Below the pieces are notes generated by a model. That model made no database searches and was not told where the DNA came from. It saw only the letters and a list, made by a program, of their open reading frames with translations. Below, piece by piece: positions 44,310 through 53,800 of a stretch of 54,916 nucleotides of DNA (position 1 is the stretch's first letter; every line of letters starts with the position of its first letter). This DNA comes from Psychrobacillus sp. BL-248-WT-3. GTDB taxonomy: Bacteria; Bacillota; Bacilli; Bacillales_A; Planococcaceae. The stretch spans positions 1 to 54,916 of the forward strand of contig NZ_JABAFC010000025.1 in assembly GCF_012843435.1 (NCBI RefSeq), in the 5' to 3' direction. A program made the position numbers and the translations under genes.

Positions 44310-45299
44310 CTAATATCTCTTCACTCGATGCTGATAAAAAGATGCTAAAAATGTTAAAAAGGCATAGGTGGTTGTCTTTACAGTTGCCTCCACCGAATTA
44401 TCCTTCGTTGGATCAATGCATACAAAGTCGATCGCTCCTATTCCATCGCATTTCCCGACCTCATACAAAATTTCGAATAGCTCATCAGATCTCATGCCAC
44501 CTGGAGTAGAGGCTGGGACACCAGGAGCGTATGAAATATCCAGAACGTCCATATCAACCGTTACATAAATAAAGTCTACCTGCTCCATCAAAACGGATAG
44601 TATATCTTGTACCGTTTGCTCGATACCCTTCTGACGCAGTTCCTTTAAACGAATACGATGAACCTCATAATCGTTTGCTGCCTCGATTAGAGAAGGAGCG
44701 TTATAAAATCCATGCAATCCAATATTATAGACATGCTTTCCCTCAATCACTCGACCCTCTATTAATTGACGAATGGGGGTTCCGTTCGTCGGACCGTGAT
44801 CATCTGTCGAACGTAAATCCAAATGAGTATCTAATTGTAAAATACCAATCTTTTTCTCTGGCATTACCTTCTTTAGTCCACGAATAGTTGCTGCCGTTAC
44901 CGAATGGTCTCCACCGATGGTCACCTTCAGTGCATTTGGATAAGTCTCTGCGACACTCTCCATCGCATCCTCGATATGTTGGTGACAGCGTAAAATATCG
45001 GTAACATGCATTTTTACATTTCCGATATCTGCTACGGTTAACTCACGAATATCTATATCTTCATCAATATAGTAGGTTGAGAACTTTTCCCACGATTGGC
45101 GAAAGGCATTTGGAAACTCGGAGGCTCCTGAAACACTAATAGAGGATCTGGAAAGCGGTGCTCCTAGAAGCACTACATTCCAATCTTTTTTCTCACTTTG
45201 CCACTGAGGAACTATCCAATCCTTTACCTTCATATCCTGATGTACTGTCCTTTGCCAATCAAATGGCGAGTGCTCTATCGGAGCTTTATTATAGTCCAT
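44310..45299 (-). CDS. hutG: formimidoylglutamase HutG
   Basis: The 329-residue ureohydrolase-family enzyme has the binuclear manganese motifs IGGDHSVTA, LQLDTHLDLR and VTVDMDVLD, and the later PGGM and EAT positions. Together with hutU and hutI in the same operon it is the last step of histidine degradation, formimidoylglutamate to glutamate plus formamide. It overlaps hutI by 11 bp. Length and motifs agree with B. subtilis HutG. Confidence 0.94.
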   Translation of the reverse strand: MDYNKAPIEHSPFDWQRTVHQDMKVKDWIVPQWQSEKKDWNVVLLGAPLSRSSISVSGASEFPNAFRQSWEKFSTYYIDEDIDIRELTVADIGNVKMHVTDILRCHQHIEDAMESVAETYPNALKVTIGGDHSVTAATIRGLKKVMPEKKIGILQLDTHLDLRSTDDHGPTNGTPIRQLIEGRVIEGKHVYNIGLHGFYNAPSLIEAANDYEVHRIRLKELRQKGIEQTVQDILSVLMEQVDFIYVTVDMDVLDISYAPGVPASTPGGMRSDELFEILYEVGKCDGIGAIDFVCIDPTKDNSVEATVKTTTYAFLTFLASFYQHRVKRY

Positions 45300-46566
45300 C
45301 GGTAATCACTCCGTTGTCCAAAACTACTTTTCCATTTTTGATAACAGTTTTTGTATGATTCATCCCGTAGAAGTATTGCAATTGCTGATAGTTTGCTACA
45401 TTTAGAATAAGTACGTCTGCCTTCTTACCCACCTCTAGAGAACCGATCTCATCTCCACGATTAATCGCATAGGCTGCGTTAATAGTAGTCGCAGTGATTA
45501 CCTCTTCCATTGTCATACCCATATTCATACACGCTAAATTCATGATGAAAGGCAAAGAAATCGTTGGGGAAGATCCTGGATTAAAATCAGTGGAAATGGC
45601 AACGGGTACCCCTTCATCCACCATCAGTCTTCCTCGTGCAGAGGCAGCCTTCAAGAAAAATGCTGTCCCTGGCAATAAAACAGCAACAGTTCCAGCCTTC
45701 GCCATTGCTTGTATTCCTTTATCTGATGCTACCAATAAATGCTCGGCTGAAATAGCTCCAACCTCTGCTGCTAGCTCCGCCCCCTCATATGGTTCAATTT
45801 CATCGGCATGAATTTTAGGAATAAGCCCATGCTCCTTGCCTGCCAATAAAATCCTACGAGACTGCTCTGGAGTAAATACTCCCTTCTCACAGAAAACATC
45901 ATTGAACTCTGCTAACTGTTGCTCCACAACCATTGGAATCATATCATTCACAAGCAGATCCACAAATGCATCAGGATTTGCTTTGTACTCAGCAGGTACC
46001 GCATGGGCTCCCATAAACGTCCGAACAACGTCGACCGGATGATTTTCCTGAAGCTTCTTTGCAACAAGTAGCTGTTTCTTCTCGGTCTCCCAGTCCAACC
46101 CGTAGCCACTTTTCGCTTCTACCGTCGTTACCCCATGGCGAAGAAAATCATATAGATGGTTATATGTTTTCTCGTATAAGTGATCGAACGATGATTCTCT
46201 CGTTTTCTTCGTTGTCGCATGAATTCCACCCCCGGCATTCATGATTTCCATGTAGGTAGCACCGTTTAGACGCATTTGGAATTCATTTTCACGAGTTCCT
46301 CCGAAGACGAGATGAGTATGGGCGTCTACTAGACCCGGCATAACTATATGGCCTGATGCATCTATAACCTGTGCTTGCTCGATGAGCTGAGGATGCTGCT
46401 CCTGAAGCTCTTCTTTTGTTCCGATAGCAATGATTCGGTCTCCTTCTATTAATATACTTCCATTTTCTATGATGCCAAGCTCGCTCATCTCTTTTCCTAT
46501 GCGTGCTTTTTTACTAGCAGATGCTAGAGTAACTAATTGGTTGGCATTTGTGATTAGTAATGTCAT
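45289..46566 (-). CDS. hutI: imidazolonepropionase HutI
   Basis: The 425-residue amidohydrolase-fold enzyme has VMPGLVDAHTHLVFGG (metal-binding HxH), VEAKSGYGL, IHADEI and a late STDFNPGSSP (Asp). It hydrolyses imidazolone-5-propionate to formimidoylglutamate. The start is 6 bp after the hutU stop, with AAAGGATGAGG as the ribosome binding site overlapping that stop. It overlaps hutG by 11 bp at its end, so translation is coupled. Confidence 0.96.
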   Translation of the reverse strand: MTLLITNANQLVTLASASKKARIGKEMSELGIIENGSILIEGDRIIAIGTKEELQEQHPQLIEQAQVIDASGHIVMPGLVDAHTHLVFGGTRENEFQMRLNGATYMEIMNAGGGIHATTKKTRESSFDHLYEKTYNHLYDFLRHGVTTVEAKSGYGLDWETEKKQLLVAKKLQENHPVDVVRTFMGAHAVPAEYKANPDAFVDLLVNDMIPMVVEQQLAEFNDVFCEKGVFTPEQSRRILLAGKEHGLIPKIHADEIEPYEGAELAAEVGAISAEHLLVASDKGIQAMAKAGTVAVLLPGTAFFLKAASARGRLMVDEGVPVAISTDFNPGSSPTISLPFIMNLACMNMGMTMEEVITATTINAAYAINRGDEIGSLEVGKKADVLILNVANYQQLQYFYGMNHTKTVIKNGKVVLDNGVITDGL

Positions 46567-46572
46567 GTATCC

Positions 46573-48243
46573 TCATCCTTTTATGTTTAGCATTGGTATA
46601 TGAACATTCTTCTCCTGGGCAGTTTTAATGGCAATTTCGTACCCAGCATCCGCATGGCGAGCAACTCCTAGCCCAGGGTCCGATATGAGTACTCGGCTAA
46701 TTTTTTCTGCTGCCATCTCCGTGCCGTCTGCCACAAGCACCTGACCAGCATGCTGGGAATATCCCATTCCTACTCCGCCCCCGTGATGTACACTCACCCA
46801 GCTTGCTCCACCAGCCACATTCACTAGTGCATTTAAAATCGGCCAATCTGAAACTGCATCAGAGCCGTCCTTCATTCCTTCTGTTTCTCGATTAGGGGAT
46901 GCAACAGAGCCTGAGTCTAGATGGTCTCGCCCGAACACAATGGGAGCCTTGAGTTCTCCTGAAGCGACCATTTCGTTTACCTTTAAAGCAAAGCGATGGC
47001 GATCACCGTAGCCTAGCCAACAAATTCGAGCCGGGAGACCTTGCCACTTCACCATTTTCTGAGCCATATCAATCCAATTTACAAGCGCCTCGTCTTTTGC
47101 AAACATTTCCTTTGCCAGTGCATCTGTCTTTAAAATATCCTCTGGATCCCCGGACAATGCAGCCCAGCGGAACGGGCCTTTTCCTTCGCAGAACAATGGT
47201 CTAATGTACGCTGGAACAAAACCGGGGAAGTCGAAGGCATTCGCTACACCCATCTCCTGTGCATACTTCCGAATGTTGTTACCATAATCAAATACCTCTG
47301 ATCCAACTTTTTGGAAATCGAGCATCGCTTGAACATGATCAGCCATAGCCTGTTTCGCCTTATGCTCATATGCCTTCGGATCTTCCTTGCGAAGCTTTAG
47401 TGCCTCCTCCAAAGACATATGATTTGGGATATATCCATTTAGCGGATCATGTGCGCTTGTTTGATCTGTCACTAGATCTGGAACGATTCCACGCTCATAT
47501 ATCTCTCTATAAATATCCGCACAGTTTCCAACTAACCCGATGGATGCTGGTTCTTTCTTGTTCTGCAACTGTTTCACCATTTTTAAGGCATCATCTAAAT
47601 CTTCTACTAAGTAATCACAATAGCCTTCTTTTATTTTTCTTTCAATGCGTTTCTTGTCTACCTCTACAACAAGAATGACTGCTCCTGCCATCTTCCCGGC
47701 AAGGGGCTGAGCACCACTCATACCACCCATACCACCTGTTAAAATTAGTTTTCCGCGGAGGTCTGCACTACCAAACACTTTTTTACCTGCCTCTACAAAA
47801 CTCAAATAAGTACCCTGTAAAATTCCTTGAGCACCAATATATATCCAGCTACCTGCAGTCATTTGGCCATACATCATCAAATCCTTGTCCTCTAGCTCAT
47901 AAAAATGCTCCCAGTTAGCCCAAGCTGGAACTAAGTTAGAGTTTGCAATGAGAACACGTGGTGAATGCTCATACGTTCGAAACACAGCTACCGGCTTACC
48001 AGACTGGATCAGTAGCGTTTCATCGTTTTCTAGCTTTTTCAGCGACTCGATTATTTGCGCATAGCTCGCCCAGTTTCGAGCTGCCTTTCCTATTCCCCCG
48101 TACACCACTAGCTCATCCGGATTTTCAGCAACCTCGGGGTCCAAATTATTCATGAGCATACGCATAGCAGCCTCTTGCGTCCATCCTTTACAGGAAAGCT
48201 GATTTCCTGTTGGTGCTTTAATATTTTGCATAACATGTTCCAT
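46573..48243 (-). CDS. hutU: urocanate hydratase HutU
   Basis: The protein of about 556 residues is urocanate hydratase: [34 protein letters not shown], the NAD-binding region with [26 protein letters not shown], and the C-terminal [20 protein letters not shown]. It turns urocanate into imidazolone propionate. The start is ATG 48243 or the adjacent GTG 48246; GGGAG fits either. It is the first gene of hutU-hutI-hutG. The usual hutH (histidase) and hutP genes are absent in this position. Confidence 0.97.
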   Translation of the reverse strand: MEHVMQNIKAPTGNQLSCKGWTQEAAMRMLMNNLDPEVAENPDELVVYGGIGKAARNWASYAQIIESLKKLENDETLLIQSGKPVAVFRTYEHSPRVLIANSNLVPAWANWEHFYELEDKDLMMYGQMTAGSWIYIGAQGILQGTYLSFVEAGKKVFGSADLRGKLILTGGMGGMSGAQPLAGKMAGAVILVVEVDKKRIERKIKEGYCDYLVEDLDDALKMVKQLQNKKEPASIGLVGNCADIYREIYERGIVPDLVTDQTSAHDPLNGYIPNHMSLEEALKLRKEDPKAYEHKAKQAMADHVQAMLDFQKVGSEVFDYGNNIRKYAQEMGVANAFDFPGFVPAYIRPLFCEGKGPFRWAALSGDPEDILKTDALAKEMFAKDEALVNWIDMAQKMVKWQGLPARICWLGYGDRHRFALKVNEMVASGELKAPIVFGRDHLDSGSVASPNRETEGMKDGSDAVSDWPILNALVNVAGGASWVSVHHGGGVGMGYSQHAGQVLVADGTEMAAEKISRVLISDPGLGVARHADAGYEIAIKTAQEKNVHIPMLNIKG

Positions 48244-48246
48244 CAC

Positions 48247-48515
48247 ACAACACTCCCTTTAATATGATAAAAATACGCTTAATGAAAGGGGTCTTTTAAA
48301 CACATCCCTCTGTTTTACCAATTATAAAATTTAGAAAAAATAAGATATATATAATCCAGGTTTAAAATAAAGGAATTTTATTAGATAAGGTGGAATTTTA
48401 TAAAGATAAACAGGGAATAATTTATGATTTTATGAATCAATGAATAAAATGATAAGAAAATACCTCAATGTTAATTCAAAGTTAAATAAGTACAACTAGT
48501 AGGGGGTGTAACAGA
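48247..48515. promoter_or_regulatory. divergent intergenic region between hutU and the orphan regulator
   Basis: AT-rich, about 270 bp, must carry promoters for both genes. I found no convincing CcpA or CodY site; AATTTAGAAAAAAT near 48328 resembles a CodY box only weakly. Confidence 0.4.
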
Positions 48516-49970
48516 TTGAAGCTCTTAATTATTGACAGGGATCAAACGGAAAGAAATGGTATCCAGTGGTTTATCAAGCGATATCAGTTGGATGTTATGA
48601 CTGTTTTAGAGGCAGGAAATTTTAACGAGGCAGTGGAGCAAATCGAGGCCGAGAACCCAGAGGTTATTTTACTCGAAATGGAGTTGCTTGCTCAGAGTGA
48701 TTCCAAACGATTAAGAAAAGCATTATCGCTAAATTCCCATCACATCATTGGGATCACTGCAGAGCCACTTTTTAAGCATGCTTTAGAAGCACTTTCCATG
48801 CGAGCGCTCACTCTCCTGGTTAAACCAATAGACTTAAGCTTGCTTAAACAATATTTAACTCATGCAGTTAGAAATGAATTAAGAGTGCAACAAGAGAGTC
48901 TACCTTTAATAGGAGAGCATTCGATTTATCCTTCCTTATTTTTAGATCAATATGAGATAGAGCAAGAGTTTACATTTTGTCTGATGTTGGAGGCTGAGAT
49001 TTTGGAACAGAATGAACAGCTTTTCCATTGGCTAGAATCCCTAAATCATTTGACTCTCTTTCCCCTTTCTAAGCGTATTGTGGCATTCTCAACAGAAGAA
49101 ACACTCGAGGAGCTTCGTAAAAAAACAAAGGCAATTATAAGGGAATGGTCTAACACACAGAATACCAACTTAAATATAGCTATCTATGATCTACCGAGAA
49201 AATCCGTAAAGGACATGTACCAAGCTATAAAGGAAACCCTGAAGCTACGTTTTCAGCATGGCTTTGGGCAGGTTTTTCTTGTGAGCGAACTTCCTACCTT
49301 TCAAAGTTTGGACCCATTTTTAACAATGGAACAGCAACGACTTTGGATATCGAGCCTAGAGCAAAATGACGTACAGACAATCAAGCATTTTTTATATAGC
49401 ATCTCTACCATTAAAACGTATTATCATCCAGACACTATACGCATCCATTTGACTAGCATTCTCGCACAAATACGGAGATTCATGCTTAAATACCAAATGG
49501 AAAAACGAATAGATTTGGAACATCGCTACAACCAACTCTTTGAACTCATTCTAAATCATCCAGTCCTTTACACGATTATCCAGGAAATCGTCCTCCTCTG
49601 TCAGGACATAATGAATCAGGTGGAAAAACAAAAAGAAAAAGGCCAGTTCGACTATGTAAATGCCGCACTGGACTTCATCGACCTCCATTATACAGACGAT
49701 AAGCTTAGCCTTGACCAACTCGCAAATTTTCTAGGAATCAGTCCTAGTTATATAAGTATGCTTTTCTCGAAAACAAACGCTTTGACCTTCAAGCAATACG
49801 TTACTAAGAAGCGACTCAACCATGCCATGCAGCTACTTCAGGAGACCAACCTAACTATCAACGAAATAGCAGCAAAAAGTGGCTTTAATGACGCCAACTA
49901 CTTTTCTAAGCTGTTTAAGGCCAATCATAATATTAGCCCGTCCTATTACAGGCAGCAGGTAATAGGTTAA
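48516..49970 (+). CDS. orphan AraC-type response regulator (YesN-like) with degenerate receiver
   Basis: The 484-residue protein has an N-terminal receiver-like domain (about 1-115), a middle region (about 120-370) and a C-terminal AraC HTH (LSLDQLANFLGISPSYISMLF and LTINEIAAKSGFNDANYFSKLF). In the receiver the acidic pair is IIDRD (Asp7) and the expected phospho-Asp is Glu54 in VILLEMEL; the conserved Lys of LVKPID is kept. Loss of Asp suggests it does not accept phosphate in the normal way. The start is TTG, 7 nt after AGGGGGTG. No histidine kinase gene is adjacent. It is divergent from hutU and could control it, which is inference. Confidence 0.82.
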   Translation: MKLLIIDRDQTERNGIQWFIKRYQLDVMTVLEAGNFNEAVEQIEAENPEVILLEMELLAQSDSKRLRKALSLNSHHIIGITAEPLFKHALEALSMRALTLLVKPIDLSLLKQYLTHAVRNELRVQQESLPLIGEHSIYPSLFLDQYEIEQEFTFCLMLEAEILEQNEQLFHWLESLNHLTLFPLSKRIVAFSTEETLEELRKKTKAIIREWSNTQNTNLNIAIYDLPRKSVKDMYQAIKETLKLRFQHGFGQVFLVSELPTFQSLDPFLTMEQQRLWISSLEQNDVQTIKHFLYSISTIKTYYHPDTIRIHLTSILAQIRRFMLKYQMEKRIDLEHRYNQLFELILNHPVLYTIIQEIVLLCQDIMNQVEKQKEKGQFDYVNAALDFIDLHYTDDKLSLDQLANFLGISPSYISMLFSKTNALTFKQYVTKKRLNHAMQLLQETNLTINEIAAKSGFNDANYFSKLFKANHNISPSYYRQQVIG

Positions 49971-50070
49971 GGAGACCTCTACTATATAATTCATTTGTAA
50001 AGATATAGACGAAAGGTTTAAGATTAATATCAACAGCAGCAAACTAAATCAATAGTAAGGAGGAACAATT

Positions 50071-50397
50071 ATGCCAGTATACAACAAGCTAGTACGTGAC
50101 CTAATCCCTCAGGTAATCGAGAAATCTGGAAGTAAGTTTTCCACGCGCATTTTAGATAAATCCGAGCATTTAACCGAAATAAAAAACAAATTATATGAAG
50201 AAGTGAAGGAATTTGAAGCAACGGATAACCGCAAAGACGCACTTGAAGAGCTTGCAGATATACTAGAATTAATCCATGCAGCTCTTCCTATTCATGAAGC
50301 TACATATGAGGAGCTTGAGCAAATCCGTCTTGCCAAAAAAGAGAAGCGCGGAGGATTTAAAGAAGGAATCTATTTAATAGAGGTTGAGGATGAGTAG
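50071..50397 (+). CDS. MazG-like nucleotide pyrophosphohydrolase
   Basis: The 108-residue protein is a small member of the all-alpha NTP pyrophosphohydrolase group (MazG/HisE-like): YNKLVRDLIPQVIEKSG at the start, then KLYEEVKEFEAT with the Glu pair and DALEELADILELIHAA (E-E-x-x-D) that hold Mg2+. It should hydrolyse a nucleoside triphosphate or a modified nucleotide to the monophosphate. AAGGAGGAAC precedes the ATG. It overlaps the PLD-helicase gene by 8 bp, so the two are translated together; a shared role in nucleic acid quality control or defence is suspected. Confidence 0.85.
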   Translation: MPVYNKLVRDLIPQVIEKSGSKFSTRILDKSEHLTEIKNKLYEEVKEFEATDNRKDALEELADILELIHAALPIHEATYEELEQIRLAKKEKRGGFKEGIYLIEVEDE

Positions 50398-52792
50398 GCT
50401 AAGGCTGATCACATCTAATCTTATTGAGGACTTGAAGAGTCTTACTCTCGATGCGACTAGTATTTACTGGATTACTGCATTTGCTATGAAATCAGGCGTT
50501 AGGCATGTACTCCCTTCTTTAAAGGAGGCAGGTTTACGTGGAGCAGAGCTTAAGCTACTAGTTGGTGACTATTTATACATTACTCAGCCCGAAGCACTGA
50601 AGCTCTTACTAGAGGAACTTCATCATGCAGAGATTAGAATCTATAGAAGTAATGGAATTTCCTTTCATCCAAAGGCTTATATGTTTCGTTCCAATGAAGA
50701 TAGTCACCTGATTGTTGGCTCCTCTAATTTATCCTCCTCTGCGTTACATAATGGGATAGAATGGAATCTTTACGCCCCTGCCGTAGTAAGTGGAACCGTT
50801 TTTGAGGAAGCAACAAATGAATTTATGAAGCTTTTTTATTCAGCCTCCACTATTCCCTTAAACACAGAAACTTTATCAGGCTACCAAGAGGCCTATAACA
50901 AAGTGAACAAGGATTTAGCGATTAGTAATACCTGGTCAGCAAATGAGGAACAGGAGATCATGTTCGGTACAGTTAATGGAGAGTCGATGGTTATTGATCC
51001 CAAAGAAGAATACACGACTGGGCCAAGTAAGCTTACTCCTCGCCCCGCTCAGGTATTGGCACTGCAAGCGCTAAAGAAAACGATAGAAGATGATTATGAC
51101 AAGGCTCTTGTCGTTCTAGCTACTGGTTTAGGCAAGACCTATTTGGCTGCTTTTTTCGCAGAACAGTTTAAACGGGTACTTTTCATCGCACATCGAGAGG
51201 AAATATTATACCAAGCAAAAAACTCTTTTCTACATGTCCACCCTAACCAGTCAGCCGGCATGTACAACGCAGTTGAAAAGAATGTACATGCAGATTTTAT
51301 TTTTGCTTCTATTCATACGCTTTCCCAGCAGTATCACCTCGATCAATTCAGCTCAAATGACTTTGATTTAATCGTTGTCGATGAATTTCATCATGCTGCT
51401 GCACCAAGCTATGAGCGGGTTATCGAATATTTTAATCCCAAATTTTTATTAGGTATCACAGCTACTCCAGACCGTTTAGATAATAAGGATGTCTACAGTA
51501 TTTGTGATGGAAATGTAGCCATTCGCATTCCATTCATTGATGCGATAGAGCGGGACTGGTTAGCTCCCTTCCGATATTATGGGGTCTATGATGAAACGGA
51601 CTATTCTCAAATTCGTTGGCTAGGAAATAGATACGATGAGGACGAATTAGCTCGCTTTCAATTACGTGAAGAAATGGCTAAGAAAATATTAGAGGCCTGG
51701 AAGCTCCGTAAACAAAGTAAAACGATTGGATTTTGTTCTTCTGTAAGACAAGCTAATTTCTTAAGCAATTATTTTTCTGGAGCAGGATATAATTCAGTTG
51801 CCTTAAGCGGTGCTACTCCTCGAGAGGAACGTATAAATGCGAGGAAAGAACTGGAGAATGGATTATTAGATATCATCTTTACCGTAGACTTATTTAATGA
51901 GGGAGTGGATATTCCCACAGTTGATACTCTTCTTTTTATCCGTCCCACTGAATCTGTTGCAGTATTCACGCAACAGATTGGTCGAGGCTTGCGTCTTGCT
52001 GACGGAAAAACGCATTGTGTCATTATTGATTTAATAGGAAATTATAGGAATGCAGACACGAAGCTGTCTATCTTTTCAGCAGAGCAAATGGATAAACCAA
52101 ACCTGTATACAATACAAGCTGCTATACCTGAATATTGCTCTATCGAATTAGAAACGGAGATCATTGACCTTATTAAAGAAATGGAGAAAAAAGCTGCTAG
52201 CCACAAGCAACGAATGATTTATGAATACTTCCGATTAAAAGAGGAACTAGGAACCCGTCCTTCCTACCTAGAATACCATTTAAAATCAGGAATCATAACA
52301 ACCCAAGTCAAAAGTGAGTTTGGCTCCTATGTAGGTATGTTGAAGGATGCTGAGGAGTTAACCGAACAAGAACTAAAGGCGTATAACCTTTATCAGGAAT
52401 GGGTTGAAGAAGTAGAAAAAACAGCTATGACTAAAAGCTATAAGATGGTACTCCTGAGCTACATGTTATCGCGTGGGGTAAATCACTGGTTTGAGCCAGT
52501 CACTGCAGAGACTGTTGCTCCCTACTTTATTGATTTTCTAACCACTAAGGAATATAGAAGAAAAATCGATTCCATTGTACCAGATCATAAAAAAACGGCT
52601 TCCTTAATTGGTCGCATGCCTATGACCAAATGGAGTAATTCTTCAAAAGGGAAAATTCGATATGTAGATGGAGAATTTGCTCTAAACTTTGATGTGAGTA
52701 AACATGTGAATGAAATCATCTTTAATTGGACGAGGGAGATTTGTGAATATCGATTACATTGGTATTTCGAAAAGAAGGCTGAAAGAATTTAG
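50390..52792 (+). CDS. PLD-type nuclease fused to DEAD/DEAH superfamily 2 helicase
   Basis: The 800-residue protein has an N-terminal phospholipase-D-like nuclease domain (His93 and Lys95 in FHPKAY, then IVGSSNLS at about 108-115; one HxK unit, so a dimer is needed). Residues about 215-540 form an SF2 helicase: GLGKT 246-250, DEFH 331-334, TATP 357-360 and QQIGRGLR 528-535. The last 250 residues are helical with a second region (VGMLKDAEELTEQELKAYNLYQEW) that I cannot name. This is the HKD-nuclease/SSL2-like architecture often found in restriction- or repair-like proteins. I chose ATG 50390; a TTG two codons upstream is possible. It overlaps the MazG-like gene. Confidence 0.85.
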   Translation: MSRLRLITSNLIEDLKSLTLDATSIYWITAFAMKSGVRHVLPSLKEAGLRGAELKLLVGDYLYITQPEALKLLLEELHHAEIRIYRSNGISFHPKAYMFRSNEDSHLIVGSSNLSSSALHNGIEWNLYAPAVVSGTVFEEATNEFMKLFYSASTIPLNTETLSGYQEAYNKVNKDLAISNTWSANEEQEIMFGTVNGESMVIDPKEEYTTGPSKLTPRPAQVLALQALKKTIEDDYDKALVVLATGLGKTYLAAFFAEQFKRVLFIAHREEILYQAKNSFLHVHPNQSAGMYNAVEKNVHADFIFASIHTLSQQYHLDQFSSNDFDLIVVDEFHHAAAPSYERVIEYFNPKFLLGITATPDRLDNKDVYSICDGNVAIRIPFIDAIERDWLAPFRYYGVYDETDYSQIRWLGNRYDEDELARFQLREEMAKKILEAWKLRKQSKTIGFCSSVRQANFLSNYFSGAGYNSVALSGATPREERINARKELENGLLDIIFTVDLFNEGVDIPTVDTLLFIRPTESVAVFTQQIGRGLRLADGKTHCVIIDLIGNYRNADTKLSIFSAEQMDKPNLYTIQAAIPEYCSIELETEIIDLIKEMEKKAASHKQRMIYEYFRLKEELGTRPSYLEYHLKSGIITTQVKSEFGSYVGMLKDAEELTEQELKAYNLYQEWVEEVEKTAMTKSYKMVLLSYMLSRGVNHWFEPVTAETVAPYFIDFLTTKEYRRKIDSIVPDHKKTASLIGRMPMTKWSNSSKGKIRYVDGEFALNFDVSKHVNEIIFNWTREICEYRLHWYFEKKAERI

Positions 52793-52847
52793 GGTAAGTA
52801 GCAGTCCAATTAACTTTGCAAATAGAAAGGCATAAATAGAAGGAAGA

Positions 52848-52884
52848 AACCTTGAAAAGCTTTGGCTGATCAAGGTTTTATTTT
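52848..52884. terminator. intrinsic terminator of the PLD-helicase gene
   Basis: AAACCTTGA and TCAAGGTTT form a perfect 9-bp stem, followed by TATTTTA. Beyond it, 52885-53058 has no gene. Confidence 0.7.
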
Positions 52885-53058
52885 ATGATCTTTAAACTTT
52901 ATAATTCCTTATCTTTCTAAATCCATGGAAGAAAAAGAAAAAAAAGCAGATTGATAATGATGGTATTTGACCATAATCACCCTGCTATTTGTTTCTTTGT
53001 ATAATCTCATTTATTAACTATTTTTCAACTTGACCCAATAAACTCTTATAGCATGCAA

Positions 53059-53274
53059 TTATTTTAGCTCATTAATAATTCCATTTACCCCGTGTACAAC
53101 TATACTACTAAGTACGTCAGTATAATTATTGTAGTCATCTGATTTATCGATGATAGTATCAAAGACTTCTTTCAGCTTACCATCAATTATAAGTGTAAGC
53201 CCTTCTACTTGCTCCTCACTTCCCTCTTTCCCAAACATTTCTTTCATTATAGTAAAGGTTTCTGTTTTATTCAT
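53059..53274 (-). CDS. small protein next to a toxin locus, possible immunity or accessory gene
   Basis: From ATG 53274 the protein is 71 residues: MNKTETFTIMKEMFGKEGSE, then GLTLIIDGKLKEVFDTIIDKSDDYNNYTDVLSSIVVHG. It is acidic and helical with no signal peptide or transmembrane segment. No family is recognised. AAAGGAGA precedes the ATG at 7 nt; an ATG two codons upstream is too close. It overlaps the preceding gene by 8 bp and lies downstream of a toxin-like gene, so a second immunity protein or accessory is possible. Confidence 0.6.
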   Translation of the reverse strand: MNKTETFTIMKEMFGKEGSEEQVEGLTLIIDGKLKEVFDTIIDKSDDYNNYTDVLSSIVVHGVNGIINELK

Positions 53275-53764
53275 CGTCATTCTCCTTTTGAAATAAATTT
53301 TCGCCAGTGATTATCCAATATTGATAGTCTACCGGAATGTTTTCCATGAATTGTTCATACTTCCCTAGCCACCCATTCGGTACATATAATTCATAGGATG
53401 CCGGTTCTGGATAAAAAGAAGTAAGCTTCTTATCATCAAAATCAACATATAAAGAAGGTATCATATCTGAAATATGACTATATTCTCTATGCACTAAACT
53501 TTTTCTTAACTCTTCATTACTTACTTCTAATTCTCTGATTTCATGTAGAAAATCTTCCACATTATCTTCATTTACTACTGCCATATCAAACCTGTCAGAA
53601 AAGTCATCAGGATTAGGAATTTCAAATCCTTTCTCCAGATAAGAAGATATTAATTTATTTAAATCTAGAAACCATATTTCCTTATCTGTAACAAACCATC
53701 TATATGATGTGTTGTATTTAACTAAAACTATTATGTTTTCAGCATATTTGGGTTTGTTAAACAA
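53267..53764 (-). CDS. probable immunity protein of a polymorphic toxin
   Basis: The 165-residue protein is acidic, with segments such as YAENIIVLVKYNTSYRWF and YELYVPNGWLGKYEQFMENIPVDYQYWI. It has no signal peptide or membrane segment and is probably cytoplasmic. I do not recognise a named immunity family. The role is inferred from its place directly after the toxin gene, 36 bp downstream, and from its small size and acidity. The start is TTG with GGGAG 8 nt upstream. The next gene overlaps by 8 bp. Confidence 0.6.
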   Translation of the reverse strand: MFNKPKYAENIIVLVKYNTSYRWFVTDKEIWFLDLNKLISSYLEKGFEIPNPDDFSDRFDMAVVNEDNVEDFLHEIRELEVSNEELRKSLVHREYSHISDMIPSLYVDFDDKKLTSFYPEPASYELYVPNGWLGKYEQFMENIPVDYQYWIITGENLFQKENDDE

Positions 53765-53800
53765 TGTATCATCTCCCAGTTGTATTAAGTGTTTCGTATT

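Noticed and set aside
48247-48515. CodY or CcpA site in front of hutU
   Set aside because: The best CodY-like match has about five mismatches, and no cre-like palindrome was seen.
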